Assembly: GCF_004342065.1 (NCBI RefSeq)
Contig: NZ_SLZU01000023.1
Coordinates: 1 to 56,031, forward strand
DNA: 56,031 bases
Direction: 5' to 3'
From: Primorskyibacter sedentarius
Lineage (GTDB): Bacteria; Pseudomonadota; Alphaproteobacteria; Rhodobacterales; Rhodobacteraceae
Shown here: positions 16,573-26,020 of the stretch, in pieces
How positions within the stretch are numbered: position 1 is the stretch's first letter
Layout of the letters: every line of letters starts with the position of its first letter
The notes under the pieces: model-generated
The model's input: the letters and a program-made list of their open reading frames with translations, nothing else
Databases searched by the model: none
What the model was told of the DNA's origin: nothing
Made by a program: the position numbers and the translations under genes

Positions 16573-17466
16573 ATGTTGATCGACAACATCCGCCTGTTCC
16601 TGACCATCACCGAGAAAGGCAGCCTTGTCGCCGCCGGGCGCGAGGCCGGGCTGTCCGCCACCACGGTCTCGGAGCGACTGGCCGCCCTCGAGGCGCATTA
16701 CGGCGTTGTGCTGTTCAACCGAACGACGCGCAAACTCAGCCTGACCGATGAGGGGCGCACACTGTTGAGCGGGGCGAAGCTGGTGCTGGGAGAAATCGAA
16801 GATCTCGAAACGCGTATCCGCCACGGGGCCGATACCCTTTCGGGGCCAATCAAGGTCAGTGCACCTATCGACATTGGCCGCAGTATCGTGTCGAAGGTCA
16901 TCTCACGCTTTACGACCGAAAACCCCGCGATTTCAATCGAGTTGCTTTTGTCGGACGGCTATGTGGATATCGTCGGGCAAGGGTTTGATCTGGCGTTGCG
17001 GTTTGGCACGATCACCGACAGCACGTTGCGATTGCGAAATCTGGGCCATTTCCGACGGATTGTCTGCGCGTCACCTAGCTACATCGATGCGCATGGCGCG
17101 CCGCAAAAGCCGGCCGATCTGGCCCAGCACAACTGCCTGATCATGCGGTTCGGGACGACCCTGGACAATGTCTGGCGCTTTGGAACCGACAAGAAGCCAC
17201 AAACCGTGACCGTGCGCGGCAACAAGACTGTCAACGACGGCTCTTTGGTACGGCAATGGGCCTTGGAAGGGTGTGGCATCATTCTGAAATCGGAACTCGA
17301 TGTGGCACCCGATATGGAGGCCGGAAGACTTGTCGCCCTCCTGGAAGGCTATGCACCGCCGGCCAATCCGCTCCAGATGATGTTCCCGCCCGGTCGTGCC
17401 CAGCCGCGGCGTGTCCGGGCGTTGGCAACCGCAATTGGCAACGCGATGATTGCACGGGAATCGTAG
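16573..17466 (+). CDS. LysR family transcriptional regulator
   Basis: A 297-residue LTTR. The ATG at 16573 (MLIDNIRLFL) fits the family start; an in-frame ATG at 16549 is less likely. The N-terminal HTH reads GSLVAAGREAGLSATTVSERLAALE, and the C-terminal effector-binding domain starts near PIKVSAPIDIG, as in the CrgA/AaeR-type group. It probably controls the divergent ABM-MRJP-ADH-VOC operon and itself through the repeat at 16485-16540. The inducer is unknown. Confidence 0.9.
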   Translation: MLIDNIRLFLTITEKGSLVAAGREAGLSATTVSERLAALEAHYGVVLFNRTTRKLSLTDEGRTLLSGAKLVLGEIEDLETRIRHGADTLSGPIKVSAPIDIGRSIVSKVISRFTTENPAISIELLLSDGYVDIVGQGFDLALRFGTITDSTLRLRNLGHFRRIVCASPSYIDAHGAPQKPADLAQHNCLIMRFGTTLDNVWRFGTDKKPQTVTVRGNKTVNDGSLVRQWALEGCGIILKSELDVAPDMEAGRLVALLEGYAPPANPLQMMFPPGRAQPRRVRALATAIGNAMIARES

Positions 17467-17640
17467 CCGCCGACCTTTCTGCCGTTTGGCACGTCACACT
17501 GTCTCCTGTTTCCCGTCCCCCATGCGACCGCGTGTAGAATTTCTTGGGATGAAAATGATTCATTCCTTCATGATTATTACGAAGTTCATGGAATGCCTGG
17601 CGAAATGGTAAGACGCGGAGACCATTTTATGGAGAAACGG

Positions 17641-18369
17641 ATGGCAGGGCATTTTTCTAAAAAGATCGCAGTAATCACTGGTGGGGCTTCGGGAATCGGC
17701 CTGGCAACCGCCGAGGCGCTGATTGCGGAAGGCGCGATGGTTGTGCTGGTAGATCGTGATCAGGCCGCATTGAAAAAGGAAACCGACCGACTGGGCGGAC
17801 GGGCGTTGGCGCAAGTGACGGATCTGCTTGATCCCGACAGCTGCGCTGCCATGGTGCCTGAAATTCTGGGAAAGACCGGCCAGATTGACATCCTTCACTG
17901 CAACGCAGGAAGCTATATCGGCGGGGATTTGATTGAAACAACATCAGCCGCGATCGACCGGATGTTGAACCTCAATATCAATGCTGTGATCAAGAATGTG
18001 CATGACGTGATCCCGCATATGACGGAACGTGGTGCGGGCGATATCATTGTCACTTGCTCTATCGCCGGGCACGCTGCCATCGGGTGGGAGCCAGTCTATT
18101 CGGCGTCCAAATGGTCGATGACCAGTTTTGTACAGATCATGCGACGTCAATTGTCCCAAAAGGGGATCAGGGTCGGTCAGGTTTCCCCCGGTCCGGTGGT
18201 GTCGGCGTTGCTGGCCGACTGGCCTGAAGAAAACCTGAAAAAGGCACGCGAAAACGGTAGTCTTATCGAACCGTCCGATGTGGCGGAGGCAATAGTCTTC
18301 ATGCTGTCGAGGCCACGCAACATCACCATTCGCGACATCGTGGTTTTGCCCTCGAATTTTGACATCTGA
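17641..18369 (+). CDS. SDR family oxidoreductase, ribitol/polyol dehydrogenase-like
   Basis: A 242-residue SDR with TGGASGIG near the N-terminus, HCNAGSY, the catalytic serine in VTCSIAGH and YSASK for Tyr and Lys. Start ATG 17641 has GGAGAAA upstream; an ATG at 17629 is also possible. The C-terminal half (VSALLADWPEENLKKA, then RNITIRDIVVLPSNFDI) resembles ribitol 2-dehydrogenases of rhizobial polyol operons. It converges on the transaldolase gene of the sulfatase operon, so a pentitol-oxidising role fits the region. Confidence 0.8.
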   Translation: MAGHFSKKIAVITGGASGIGLATAEALIAEGAMVVLVDRDQAALKKETDRLGGRALAQVTDLLDPDSCAAMVPEILGKTGQIDILHCNAGSYIGGDLIETTSAAIDRMLNLNINAVIKNVHDVIPHMTERGAGDIIVTCSIAGHAAIGWEPVYSASKWSMTSFVQIMRRQLSQKGIRVGQVSPGPVVSALLADWPEENLKKARENGSLIEPSDVAEAIVFMLSRPRNITIRDIVVLPSNFDI

Positions 18370-18396
18370 TCAATCATTTTCGGACCGGGCGTTTGC

Positions 18397-18424
18397 CTCT
18401 GGCACCGGACATGCGGTGCCAGAG
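18397..18424. terminator. Strong hairpin between converging genes
   Basis: CTCTGGCACCG pairs perfectly with CGGTGCCAGAG (11 bp) around a 6-base loop, 27 bases after the SDR stop. There is no clear T run, so it may act as a processing or Rho-assisted end. Further overlapping hairpins follow at 18471-18508 and 18540-18555, before the transaldolase end. Confidence 0.5.
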
Positions 18425-18584
18425 CTGTCTCGCAGAACATCGACATCGGAGTTTTGGCGCGCTGTCAGCCAGGGGATTTTCCCGTGTCGGCGGGAACCCC
18501 TGCCGACAGCACATCTGATCACTACGGTGAGCCTTGTTGCCGGCCATCAGGCCGGTTGCTTGGGTTAGAAAACCGCTTGGTCGC

Positions 18585-19529
18585 CTATATTTTCTGTGCG
18601 AGCAACCCAAGAAGCTTTTGATGATCAGCATTGAAATTGCGAATGCCCTCGGACAGTTTCTCGGTCGCCATCGCGCTTTGGTTCATGCCCCAGCGGAAGT
18701 CAGATTCGCGCAAAACCGTCTTGTTTTCTTCTGTCGAAGCTGACAGCTCGTTCAACATCCTCGGGACCGGGTTCGTGTCTTTTCCAAGCTCCGCAAGCAA
18801 TTTGGGTGCAATGGTCAGACGATCACAGCCTGCTAGGGACTTGATCTGATCAGTGTTGCGAAAAGATGCCCCCATGACAATCGTGTTGATTCCGTGTGAT
18901 TTGTAATACTCATGGATCCCCCGAACAGACTTAACACCCGGGTCTTCCTCAGGCAGATAGTCTTCAATCCCGGTTGCCTTTTTGTACCAATCGGTGATCC
19001 GACCGACAAAGGGCGAGATCAGGAAAACACCAGCATCAGCGCAAGCCTTGGCCTGCTCCAAGGCAAAAAGAAGCGTGAGATTGCAGTCAATTCCGGCTTT
19101 CTGCAACTGCTCTGCGGCGCGAATGCCTTCCCACGTCGACGCCAGCTTTATAAGGATGCGGTCGCTGCCGACGCCGCGGTTTGCATAGTCTTCAACAATC
19201 TCATTTGCTTGACGAATAGAGCCTTCGACATCAAACGATAGCCGTGCATCCACCTCGGTTGAAACCCTGCCCGGAACCAATGTTGTGAGTTTTGCACCAA
19301 TGGCAACGGTCAACGTCCTGCACAGGGTCGCGACATCCATTCGCCGGCTCCTGGCCGTCGCGACTTCGGATGCAATGAGGTCCTGTGCGTCATCTGCGCT
19401 CAACGCCGCCAGCACCAATGACGGGTTTGTCGTACAATCTTGTGGCTTGTGATGTTTCACGAGCGAAGCGTCACCCGTATCCGCCACGATGACCGTCATT
19501 TCTTGCAGTTGTTCCAATGCGCTTTTCAT
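18585..19529 (-). CDS. tal: Transaldolase
   Basis: A 314-residue class I transaldolase that moves a dihydroxyacetone unit between sugar phosphates in the non-oxidative pentose phosphate pathway. The Schiff-base lysine is about residue 128 in RILIKLASTWEG. DCTTNPSLV near 31-39 and LTLLFALEQAKACADAG are typical. The ATG at 19529 overlaps the transketolase stop as ATGA. It is the last gene of the eleven-gene sulfatase/pentose operon, giving it a dedicated outlet into central metabolism. Confidence 0.95.
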   Translation of the reverse strand: MKSALEQLQEMTVIVADTGDASLVKHHKPQDCTTNPSLVLAALSADDAQDLIASEVATARSRRMDVATLCRTLTVAIGAKLTTLVPGRVSTEVDARLSFDVEGSIRQANEIVEDYANRGVGSDRILIKLASTWEGIRAAEQLQKAGIDCNLTLLFALEQAKACADAGVFLISPFVGRITDWYKKATGIEDYLPEEDPGVKSVRGIHEYYKSHGINTIVMGASFRNTDQIKSLAGCDRLTIAPKLLAELGKDTNPVPRMLNELSASTEENKTVLRESDFRWGMNQSAMATEKLSEGIRNFNADHQKLLGLLAQKI

Positions 19530-21577
19530 GCGAGCTCTCCCGTTTGACACTGCACAGATTTCTGTGCGCGATGATTGTTCAGAAGGCGCAGGCATTTATC
19601 CGAAATGGCCTGCGCCGTGATGCCAAATTCTTCGTAAAGGGTTTCTGCGCTTGCCGAGGCACCGAAGCGATCAACGCTGATGACGTGATCGTCGCTTTCC
19701 ACATAACGTGTCCAACCGAATGAACTCGCGGCCTCGACAGCCATCCTTGGCGCGTCGCCCAGGATTTCATCGCGATAGGCTTTGGGTTGCGCATCAAACA
19801 GGGACCAACAGGCGAGCGATACGACCGCAACCTCGAAGGATTCCCTGGCGAGTTGTTCTGCCGCATCCAGCGCGATGGCGACTTCTGTGCCGGTCGCCAG
19901 AATTGTAAGGTCGCGTTTTCCGCTCGGTTTGCGAATGAGATAACCGCCCCTGGAAACCATGTTTTCTGCGGTAGCTTCGGTGCGCAATGCTGGCGTGCCC
20001 TGACGCGACAACGCAAAAAGCGACGGTGCATTCAGCGTCAACGCCGTCTCATATGCCTCCAGCGTTTCGATGGCGTCTGCCGGGCGAAACACGTGAAGTC
20101 CGGGGATGGCACGCAGACTGGCAAGGTGCTCAACGGGTTGGTGCGTTGGACCATCTTCACCCAATCCAATCGAGTCATGCGTCATGATGTAAATGACCCG
20201 CGCCTGCATCAAGGCAGAGAGACGGATCGCGTTGCGCATGTAGTCGGAAAAGACCAGAAACGTGCCGCCATAGGGCACAAATCCGCCGTGCATGGCGATG
20301 CCATTCATTGCTGCGGCCATGGCAAACTCTCTGACGCCATAGTTGACGTAACGCCCTGATCCCTCTGCGCTGAACACGGTCGACATCGCGGTCGTTTTTG
20401 TCAGGTTCGATCCGGAAAGGTCGGCTGACCCGCCAATCATCTCGGGCAAATGTGTGGTCAGGACTTGCAGCGCCATTTGGCTCGCTTTTCGCGTGGCGAC
20501 TTTGGGTTTTGATTGCGCCCAATCTGCCTTTGTGGCTTGGGCCAGCTGACCCAGATCGTCCGGCAACTGCCCCGACATCCGTCGGTCATAAGACGCCGCT
20601 GTATCCTTTGGCAATTGCGCCAACCTGTTGCGCCACGCATTGTGTTCGGCATCATTTCTGGCGCCAAAGGCGCGCCACGTCGCCAAATGATCATCCGGTA
20701 TTTCAAATTTCGCAGCAGGAAGATTCAAAGCCGCTTTTGCGGCAGCCGCCTCATCTGACCCAAGCTTTGATCCATGCACGCCCGATGTGCCGGATTTTGT
20801 CGGCGCGCCAAAGCCAATGGTTGTCCGAAACAAGATGATTGAGGGGCGCGTCGTTTCCGCGATAGCGGCAGCCAGAGCATCATCAATTTCATCATGTGTG
20901 TGACCACAGGCCGTCACAACATGCCATCCAAGTGCTTTGAATTTTGCCGCTGTATCCTCGGAAAAGGACAAATCAGTACTGCCGTCGATGGTGATGCTGT
21001 TCATGTCATAGAGCAAGTTCAAATGCCCCAGCCTTAGATGCCCGGCCAGAGATGCCGCTTCCTGGCCTACGCCTTCCATAAGGCAACCATCCCCGGCAAA
21101 AACCCAGGTTCGGTGCGAACAGACGTCGGCGCCAAACTCGTCGCGCAAACGACGTTCAGCCAGCGCCATTCCGACCGACATCCCAAGCCCCTGTCCTAAC
21201 GGACCGGTTGTGACTTCCACACCGGGCGTATGTCCTACTTCCGGGTGCCCCGGCGTCTTGGATCCGGCTTTGCGAAAGGCTTTGATATCATCCAGTTCGA
21301 CTCCCGGCACCCCTGTCAGGTAGAGCAGTGAGTAGAGAAAAATAGAAGCATGTCCGTTTGACAGAATGACCCGGTCGCGATCGTGCCAATCCGGGTTGGC
21401 CCCGTCAAACCGCAGATGTTTCGCATAAAGAACGGCCGCGATGTCGGCCATTCCCATGGCAGCACCGGGATGGCCGTGCCCGGCCTCTTCCACGGCATCA
21501 ATCGCCAACCCACGAATGACATTTGCTTGTACTCTCAGCTGACTGGAACTCAACTGGGCTTTTTCTGGTTCGCTCAT
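19526..21577 (-). CDS. tkt: Transketolase
   Basis: A 683-residue thiamine-diphosphate enzyme of normal length starting MSEPEKAQ at 21577. Visible features are the GHGHPGAAMGMADI segment, TGPLGQGLG, the ThDP-motif region GDGCLMEGVGQEA and the second-domain MTHDSIGLGEDGPTHQP. It converts xylulose 5-phosphate with ribose 5-phosphate or erythrose 4-phosphate. Placement with tal and a nearby xylulokinase indicates the pathway ends at xylulose 5-phosphate. A housekeeping tkt elsewhere is expected, so this copy is probably pathway-specific. Confidence 0.95.
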   Translation of the reverse strand: MSEPEKAQLSSSQLRVQANVIRGLAIDAVEEAGHGHPGAAMGMADIAAVLYAKHLRFDGANPDWHDRDRVILSNGHASIFLYSLLYLTGVPGVELDDIKAFRKAGSKTPGHPEVGHTPGVEVTTGPLGQGLGMSVGMALAERRLRDEFGADVCSHRTWVFAGDGCLMEGVGQEAASLAGHLRLGHLNLLYDMNSITIDGSTDLSFSEDTAAKFKALGWHVVTACGHTHDEIDDALAAAIAETTRPSIILFRTTIGFGAPTKSGTSGVHGSKLGSDEAAAAKAALNLPAAKFEIPDDHLATWRAFGARNDAEHNAWRNRLAQLPKDTAASYDRRMSGQLPDDLGQLAQATKADWAQSKPKVATRKASQMALQVLTTHLPEMIGGSADLSGSNLTKTTAMSTVFSAEGSGRYVNYGVREFAMAAAMNGIAMHGGFVPYGGTFLVFSDYMRNAIRLSALMQARVIYIMTHDSIGLGEDGPTHQPVEHLASLRAIPGLHVFRPADAIETLEAYETALTLNAPSLFALSRQGTPALRTEATAENMVSRGGYLIRKPSGKRDLTILATGTEVAIALDAAEQLARESFEVAVVSLACWSLFDAQPKAYRDEILGDAPRMAVEAASSFGWTRYVESDDHVISVDRFGASASAETLYEEFGITAQAISDKCLRLLNNHRAQKSVQCQTGELA

Positions 21578-21650
21578 ATTAGGTCTTCCCTGATTGGGGT
21601 GATCATTGGACTTGTGATATTGCAGAATGCTGACGCGACTTTTGCGATCG

Positions 21651-23459
21651 CTAAAACCGATAAATCTGTTCAATTTCGGGGGGCGGTTTCTGTTTGTCGG
21701 CCCCCTCTGGTGCTGGCTTGTCACCGCATTCGGAAAAGGCCCGGATTGTACAGTCCCGGCAAATACTGTCGCGCACTTGTGCGACGACTGCGGCGACGGC
21801 TTCGGCCTTGGTTGGGTGGACATGGTCACGGCCCAACACGTCAAAAAGACCCATCTCGTCCAAAGCGCGCACTGTCTCCATGTACGCGACGACAAGGTGG
21901 AAATCCCCGCCGTTCTTGCGTGCGCGCAGAGCCTCTGCCATCAGCAAATCCACACCCGACAAGTCAATCTTGCCCAGCCCTTTCAAAGCGAGGACCTTGT
22001 AATCTCGCCCCGGATAGGCCGTTTCATATCTGCGAAATTCACGTTCAATATGCTCGACCGAGCCAAAGAACAAAGGTCCTTCCAGCCGCTGCACAAGGAC
22101 TTGCGGACACTGCTCGAGATTATGAAATGGCACGCCGCGCATCAAACGGCGACCATGGTACATGACCGGCGCAAGCACCGCGACATGCGGGCGGGCGCTG
22201 CGGTGCAAGAAGACAGCAAGCGAAGCAACCACGCCGACAAAAATCGCATTTTCAAGTTCGGTAGCGACGCCGGTTACAAAGGTCAGCAGCAGGATTAGCG
22301 TTTCGCTTCGACTGTTCGCGATCAGGTGCCGGATTTCCGCGAAATTGATCAAACGCCACGCGACAAAGATGATGATCCCGGCCATCGCAGGCTTGGGAAT
22401 CCGGTCCACAAAAGGCGCCAACACTAGCAACATGATCAACAAAAAGCCCGCTGCAAAGATGGCAGACATCGGAGTTTTTGCGCCACTTTCCGCGTTCAAG
22501 GCAGACCGTGTGAACGATCCGGACCCGGCATAGGCCTGAAAAAAGCCGGCCACGGCATTGGACAGCCCCTGGCCGATAATCTCCTGGTTTGAATCATATC
22601 GCTCGTGTCGCCGCATTGCGAATGCACGTCCGATGCTGATGGCTTCCAGAAGACCGATGAACGCAATGGAAACCGCACTCGGAAGCAGCGAAACAACCTG
22701 AGAAACAGACGTTTCGGGTATGCTCAGGCTTGGGATCACCGAAGGCAGGCTCTCAAACATCGCAATGCCCAAGGTGCGCGCGCCCAGGATTTCACCCAAG
22801 CCCGCCCCGACAGCCAGCGCAAAAAGGTAGGCCGGGAGTTTGCGGTTGATTTTCTGGACTATGACAATCGTCGCAAGCGTCCCCCCCGCGATCAGCAAGG
22901 CGACAGGATTGAAGCCCTCCAAGTGCTCGGCCACTTGCCATATGCGCTCGACGACACCACCGCCCCCTTCGGTTTGGATACCAAGCGCGCCACCGATCTG
23001 TGAGGCACCGATCAAAAGTGCTGCGGCCGTAGTAAACCCGACCATGACGGAATGGGAAATGAAAGAAATCAGACCGCCAAGCCGAAAGACACCCGCGAGC
23101 AACTGAAACAGCCCGACCATGATGGTAAGGGTCAATGCCATGTGAATGTAGATCGGTGTTCCGGCAGGGGCCATCTGAGACAGGGTCGCAAACATGACCG
23201 CGGAAATCGCCGTCGTCGGCCCCGACACCATGATCATTGAGGTGCCCCAAATGGCCGCGATAACCGGCGTGATCATCGCCGTGAACAAACCGTATTCCGG
23301 CGGCAGACCGGCAATAACGGCAAAGGCCACGCCTTGTGGCAAAACGATTGCGGCATTGGTCAGCCCTGCAACCGCATCGTCTTTCAACGTGACGCGATTT
23401 ACTGCCCCATACCAAGGGCGTCTCAGGCTGAGATTGGCGGTGAGTTGACGGGTATCCAT
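21651..23459 (-). CDS. SulP family anion (sulfate) transporter with STAS domain
   Basis: A 602-residue inner-membrane protein with 10-12 hydrophobic segments from about residue 30 to 420 and a C-terminal STAS domain (LVQRLEGPLFFGSVEH to about residue 560). The GLPPEYGLFTAMI and SGPTTAISAVMF motifs are SulP hallmarks. ATG 23459 is preferred to the GTG at 23468. The tail after STAS carries ICRDCTIRAFSECG with three cysteines, which could bind a metal or sense redox. In a sulfatase operon it probably moves released sulfate. Direction of transport is not visible. Confidence 0.9.
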   Translation of the reverse strand: MDTRQLTANLSLRRPWYGAVNRVTLKDDAVAGLTNAAIVLPQGVAFAVIAGLPPEYGLFTAMITPVIAAIWGTSMIMVSGPTTAISAVMFATLSQMAPAGTPIYIHMALTLTIMVGLFQLLAGVFRLGGLISFISHSVMVGFTTAAALLIGASQIGGALGIQTEGGGGVVERIWQVAEHLEGFNPVALLIAGGTLATIVIVQKINRKLPAYLFALAVGAGLGEILGARTLGIAMFESLPSVIPSLSIPETSVSQVVSLLPSAVSIAFIGLLEAISIGRAFAMRRHERYDSNQEIIGQGLSNAVAGFFQAYAGSGSFTRSALNAESGAKTPMSAIFAAGFLLIMLLVLAPFVDRIPKPAMAGIIIFVAWRLINFAEIRHLIANSRSETLILLLTFVTGVATELENAIFVGVVASLAVFLHRSARPHVAVLAPVMYHGRRLMRGVPFHNLEQCPQVLVQRLEGPLFFGSVEHIEREFRRYETAYPGRDYKVLALKGLGKIDLSGVDLLMAEALRARKNGGDFHLVVAYMETVRALDEMGLFDVLGRDHVHPTKAEAVAAVVAQVRDSICRDCTIRAFSECGDKPAPEGADKQKPPPEIEQIYRF

Positions 23460-23479
23460 CTTATGCACTTCGCTGGGTG

Positions 23480-24436
23480 TTAAGCGTTGACATCATAGAC
23501 CAACCTGAACCCTTGATGTGACATAGCGCTGTCAGGAGAAGTCCCGCTGCGCGCGGCTATTCTATAGCGATAGCAATAACTTGGGTGGCATAGAAACGAT
23601 CCGCCTTTGGTGATCTTGAACCCGGCTTTACCGCTATGGGCGCGTTTCACTGACTTCTTGAGCGACCGAACGGTGAAAGGCTGGGATGTCCACTCCCAGA
23701 CGTTGCCCACCATGTTGAAAAGACCATAAGGGTTCGGCCCGAATGACTGCGCGGGTGCAGTGCCGATATATCCATCGCGGCCCAAGTCTTTGTCCGGAAA
23801 GCGCCCTTGCCAGATGTTGCACGGAAAGTAGTTGGTATCGTCGGGCTCTTTGTTACCCCAAGGGTAACGAATATCGCCAAGTCCGCCGCGTGCAGCATGT
23901 TCCCACTCGGCCTCTGTCGGCAGTCTGCCACCAGCCCAGGACGCAAAGGCATTTGCGTCATTCCAGCTCACATGAACGACGGGATGGTCAGGCTTGGTAT
24001 CCGCTTCGGAACCGGGGCCATAAATGGCGCGCCAAGTGGCTCCTTTAATCATCAGCCACCAAGGCGCACCTGGAACGGATGGCGCATTCAATGCGTTGCC
24101 GGAAAGGAACCCCCGGAAAACAAATGAATCTCCCAGCCGTTCAGCCTCGGTTTCATAGCCTGTCGCGGCAACAAATGCGGCAAAGCGAGCAACCGTAACC
24201 GTCGTCGCGTCGATCCGAAACGGCTTGACCTTGCTTTGGCGGAAAGGGGCCTCGCCATCAATCGCAAGTTCCGGCCTGTCTGTGCCAAGAAACCCGGTCC
24301 CGCCCGGAATGTCGACGATATCGTGTTCGGCGGAGTCATCGCTGGTGGGAAAGGTCTGATGCCCAAGCGCGTGGTCGTCGCGTACCCGAGCGGGACCGCA
24401 GCACGCACTTGAACCATTTTTCTCGCTCTCGGTCAT
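23480..24436 (-). CDS. Formylglycine-generating enzyme (sulfatase maturase)
   Basis: A 318-residue FGE/SUMF1 protein that oxidises the active-site cysteine of sulfatases to formylglycine with oxygen and copper. Key cysteines Cys283 and Cys288 in GGSFLCHPSYC match the active pair of authentic FGEs, and HPVVHVSWNDANAFASWAGG, LPTEAEWEHAARGG and MVGNVWEWT are the fold motifs. It has no signal peptide, so maturation occurs in the cytoplasm. The N-terminus carries ACCGPAR, a cysteine pair of unknown use. It lies directly after one sulfatase gene in the operon. Confidence 0.93.
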   Translation of the reverse strand: MTESEKNGSSACCGPARVRDDHALGHQTFPTSDDSAEHDIVDIPGGTGFLGTDRPELAIDGEAPFRQSKVKPFRIDATTVTVARFAAFVAATGYETEAERLGDSFVFRGFLSGNALNAPSVPGAPWWLMIKGATWRAIYGPGSEADTKPDHPVVHVSWNDANAFASWAGGRLPTEAEWEHAARGGLGDIRYPWGNKEPDDTNYFPCNIWQGRFPDKDLGRDGYIGTAPAQSFGPNPYGLFNMVGNVWEWTSQPFTVRSLKKSVKRAHSGKAGFKITKGGSFLCHPSYCYRYRIAARSGTSPDSAMSHQGFRLVYDVNA

Positions 24437-24465
24437 CAGACATCAACCCTTCCAGGGATTGGATT

Positions 24466-25971
24466 TCAGGGAACTTCAATTGCAGTTGGAAGCAGGACGT
24501 TCTCAAGATAGTCCTTCGCCTCTGCGTGGCTCAGAAAGTTCGGTGGCGGAAAATTTGCGGCCATGTCCCAATCGTCGCCGGTCGCCGCCATATGTGCAGC
24601 GATCCGAGCGTCGAAATCATCCATCAAAGCGCTATGCTCGGGACGGTCGACAAGATTGTTCTGCTCGTCATAGTCATTGCGTTGATCGTAGAGCATCACG
24701 CGACGGTCCTTGTGACGGACGTAAAGCCAGTCGCGGGTGCGCACGCCACGTTGCGCATAGGGCGTGAATTCCCCCATCTGTCCGTCGTCCTGGGTAAAGA
24801 CCTGAAACCAGATCGTGTCGCGATGCTGATCCGACGTGCCATCCAGAACCGGCAGATAGCTGATCCCGTGCATGTCATCCGGCCCTGGAATCCCGCAAAG
24901 ATCCAATAGGGTTGGCATCATATCGACGCCAACATCGATCATTGCCTCGGACCGGTGCGGTTTGAATCGCGCAGGATAGCGAATGATCAGCGGCACATGC
25001 ATCGCCGCCCTGTAGCCTTCGCATTTTATCCCGCAGAATGACCCGTGCTGGCCCAACATATCGCCATGATCGCTGAGGAAGATGACCATCGTATCATCGG
25101 CAATTCCAAGCGCATCCAACTGGTTCAGAACGCGCCCCACATTCCAGTCCACATTGTGGATCATCCCGTAATATTCGGCTATAAACTGACGAATTTCGGC
25201 CTCTGTCTCGGGCTCGCCTTTTGGTTTTTTATCATATGCGGCGTGGCTTTTATGCGGGCTGCGCGGGTCACCTTTGCAATATTGCTCGCTACGGATGCGT
25301 TGGAACTCTTCTTGCAATGCGGCGTTGGGAACACCGGGCGGCAGGGGCACCTCGTCAGCGCTGTAAATCTTGCGCAGGTGGTCGGGCATCTGCATCGGAA
25401 AATGCGGCGGGCCATAGCTGACATAGCCAAACCAAGGTTTGCCATCATCCGCTTTGGTGGCGGTGTCGATGAATTCCATCAACTGATCGGTCTGGTAGTC
25501 TGGCTCGTAACGCTTTGAATGATAGGCCTGCCCGGCATCGTCAAAATAGATCGAGCCCTGATAATCATGGCCACGGTTAAAGCCGACAAAGTGCTCAAAG
25601 CCGAACCGGCGTTCGGGCGGCACAAAACCCGGCTTTGGTCCGCCTTCCAGATGCCATTTCCCGATGTAGCCTGTGCGGTAGCCTGCACCTTTCAGGCAAT
25701 CCGCCAAGAACGTCTGATCACCGCGCAACGGGAAATGGTTTTGAACCATGCCATGGCCTTGGGCATATTTGCCTGTCTGCATAGATGCACGGAACGGGCA
25801 ACAGATTGGATAAGAGGTGTACGCCTCGGAAAAGTGCACGCCTTCCATCGACAGACGGTCGATGTTTGGCGTTTTGATCACCGGATTCCCACTGCAGGCC
25901 ATGGTGTCATAACGCATCTGATCCGGGTAAATGATCAGAATATTGGGGTGTTTCTTAGCGGTATCGGTCAT
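24466..25971 (-). CDS. Type I sulfatase, cytoplasmic
   Basis: A 501-residue alkaline-phosphatase-superfamily sulfatase. NILIIYPDQMR supplies metal ligands near residue 17. The maturation motif is C57-C-P-F-R61, a Cys-type C-x-P-x-R site with phenylalanine where Ser or Ala is usual. FLSDHGDMLGQHG completes the metal site. No signal peptide is present, so it acts on an imported sulfate ester. It lies between TctA and FGE in the operon. The substrate cannot be read from the sequence; the polyol and pentose enzymes nearby suggest a sulfated pentose or pentitol. Confidence 0.92.
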   Translation of the reverse strand: MTDTAKKHPNILIIYPDQMRYDTMACSGNPVIKTPNIDRLSMEGVHFSEAYTSYPICCPFRASMQTGKYAQGHGMVQNHFPLRGDQTFLADCLKGAGYRTGYIGKWHLEGGPKPGFVPPERRFGFEHFVGFNRGHDYQGSIYFDDAGQAYHSKRYEPDYQTDQLMEFIDTATKADDGKPWFGYVSYGPPHFPMQMPDHLRKIYSADEVPLPPGVPNAALQEEFQRIRSEQYCKGDPRSPHKSHAAYDKKPKGEPETEAEIRQFIAEYYGMIHNVDWNVGRVLNQLDALGIADDTMVIFLSDHGDMLGQHGSFCGIKCEGYRAAMHVPLIIRYPARFKPHRSEAMIDVGVDMMPTLLDLCGIPGPDDMHGISYLPVLDGTSDQHRDTIWFQVFTQDDGQMGEFTPYAQRGVRTRDWLYVRHKDRRVMLYDQRNDYDEQNNLVDRPEHSALMDDFDARIAAHMAATGDDWDMAANFPPPNFLSHAEAKDYLENVLLPTAIEVP

Positions 25972-26020
25972 TGTGCATTCCTGAATTTATCCAAGGCATA
26001 CGGGTGGTTTTCGGGACGCC

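Noticed and set aside
18397-18560. A small RNA or riboswitch in the hairpins between the SDR and transaldolase genes
   Set aside because: The hairpins fit the ends of two converging transcripts. No known riboswitch pattern and no separate promoter was seen.
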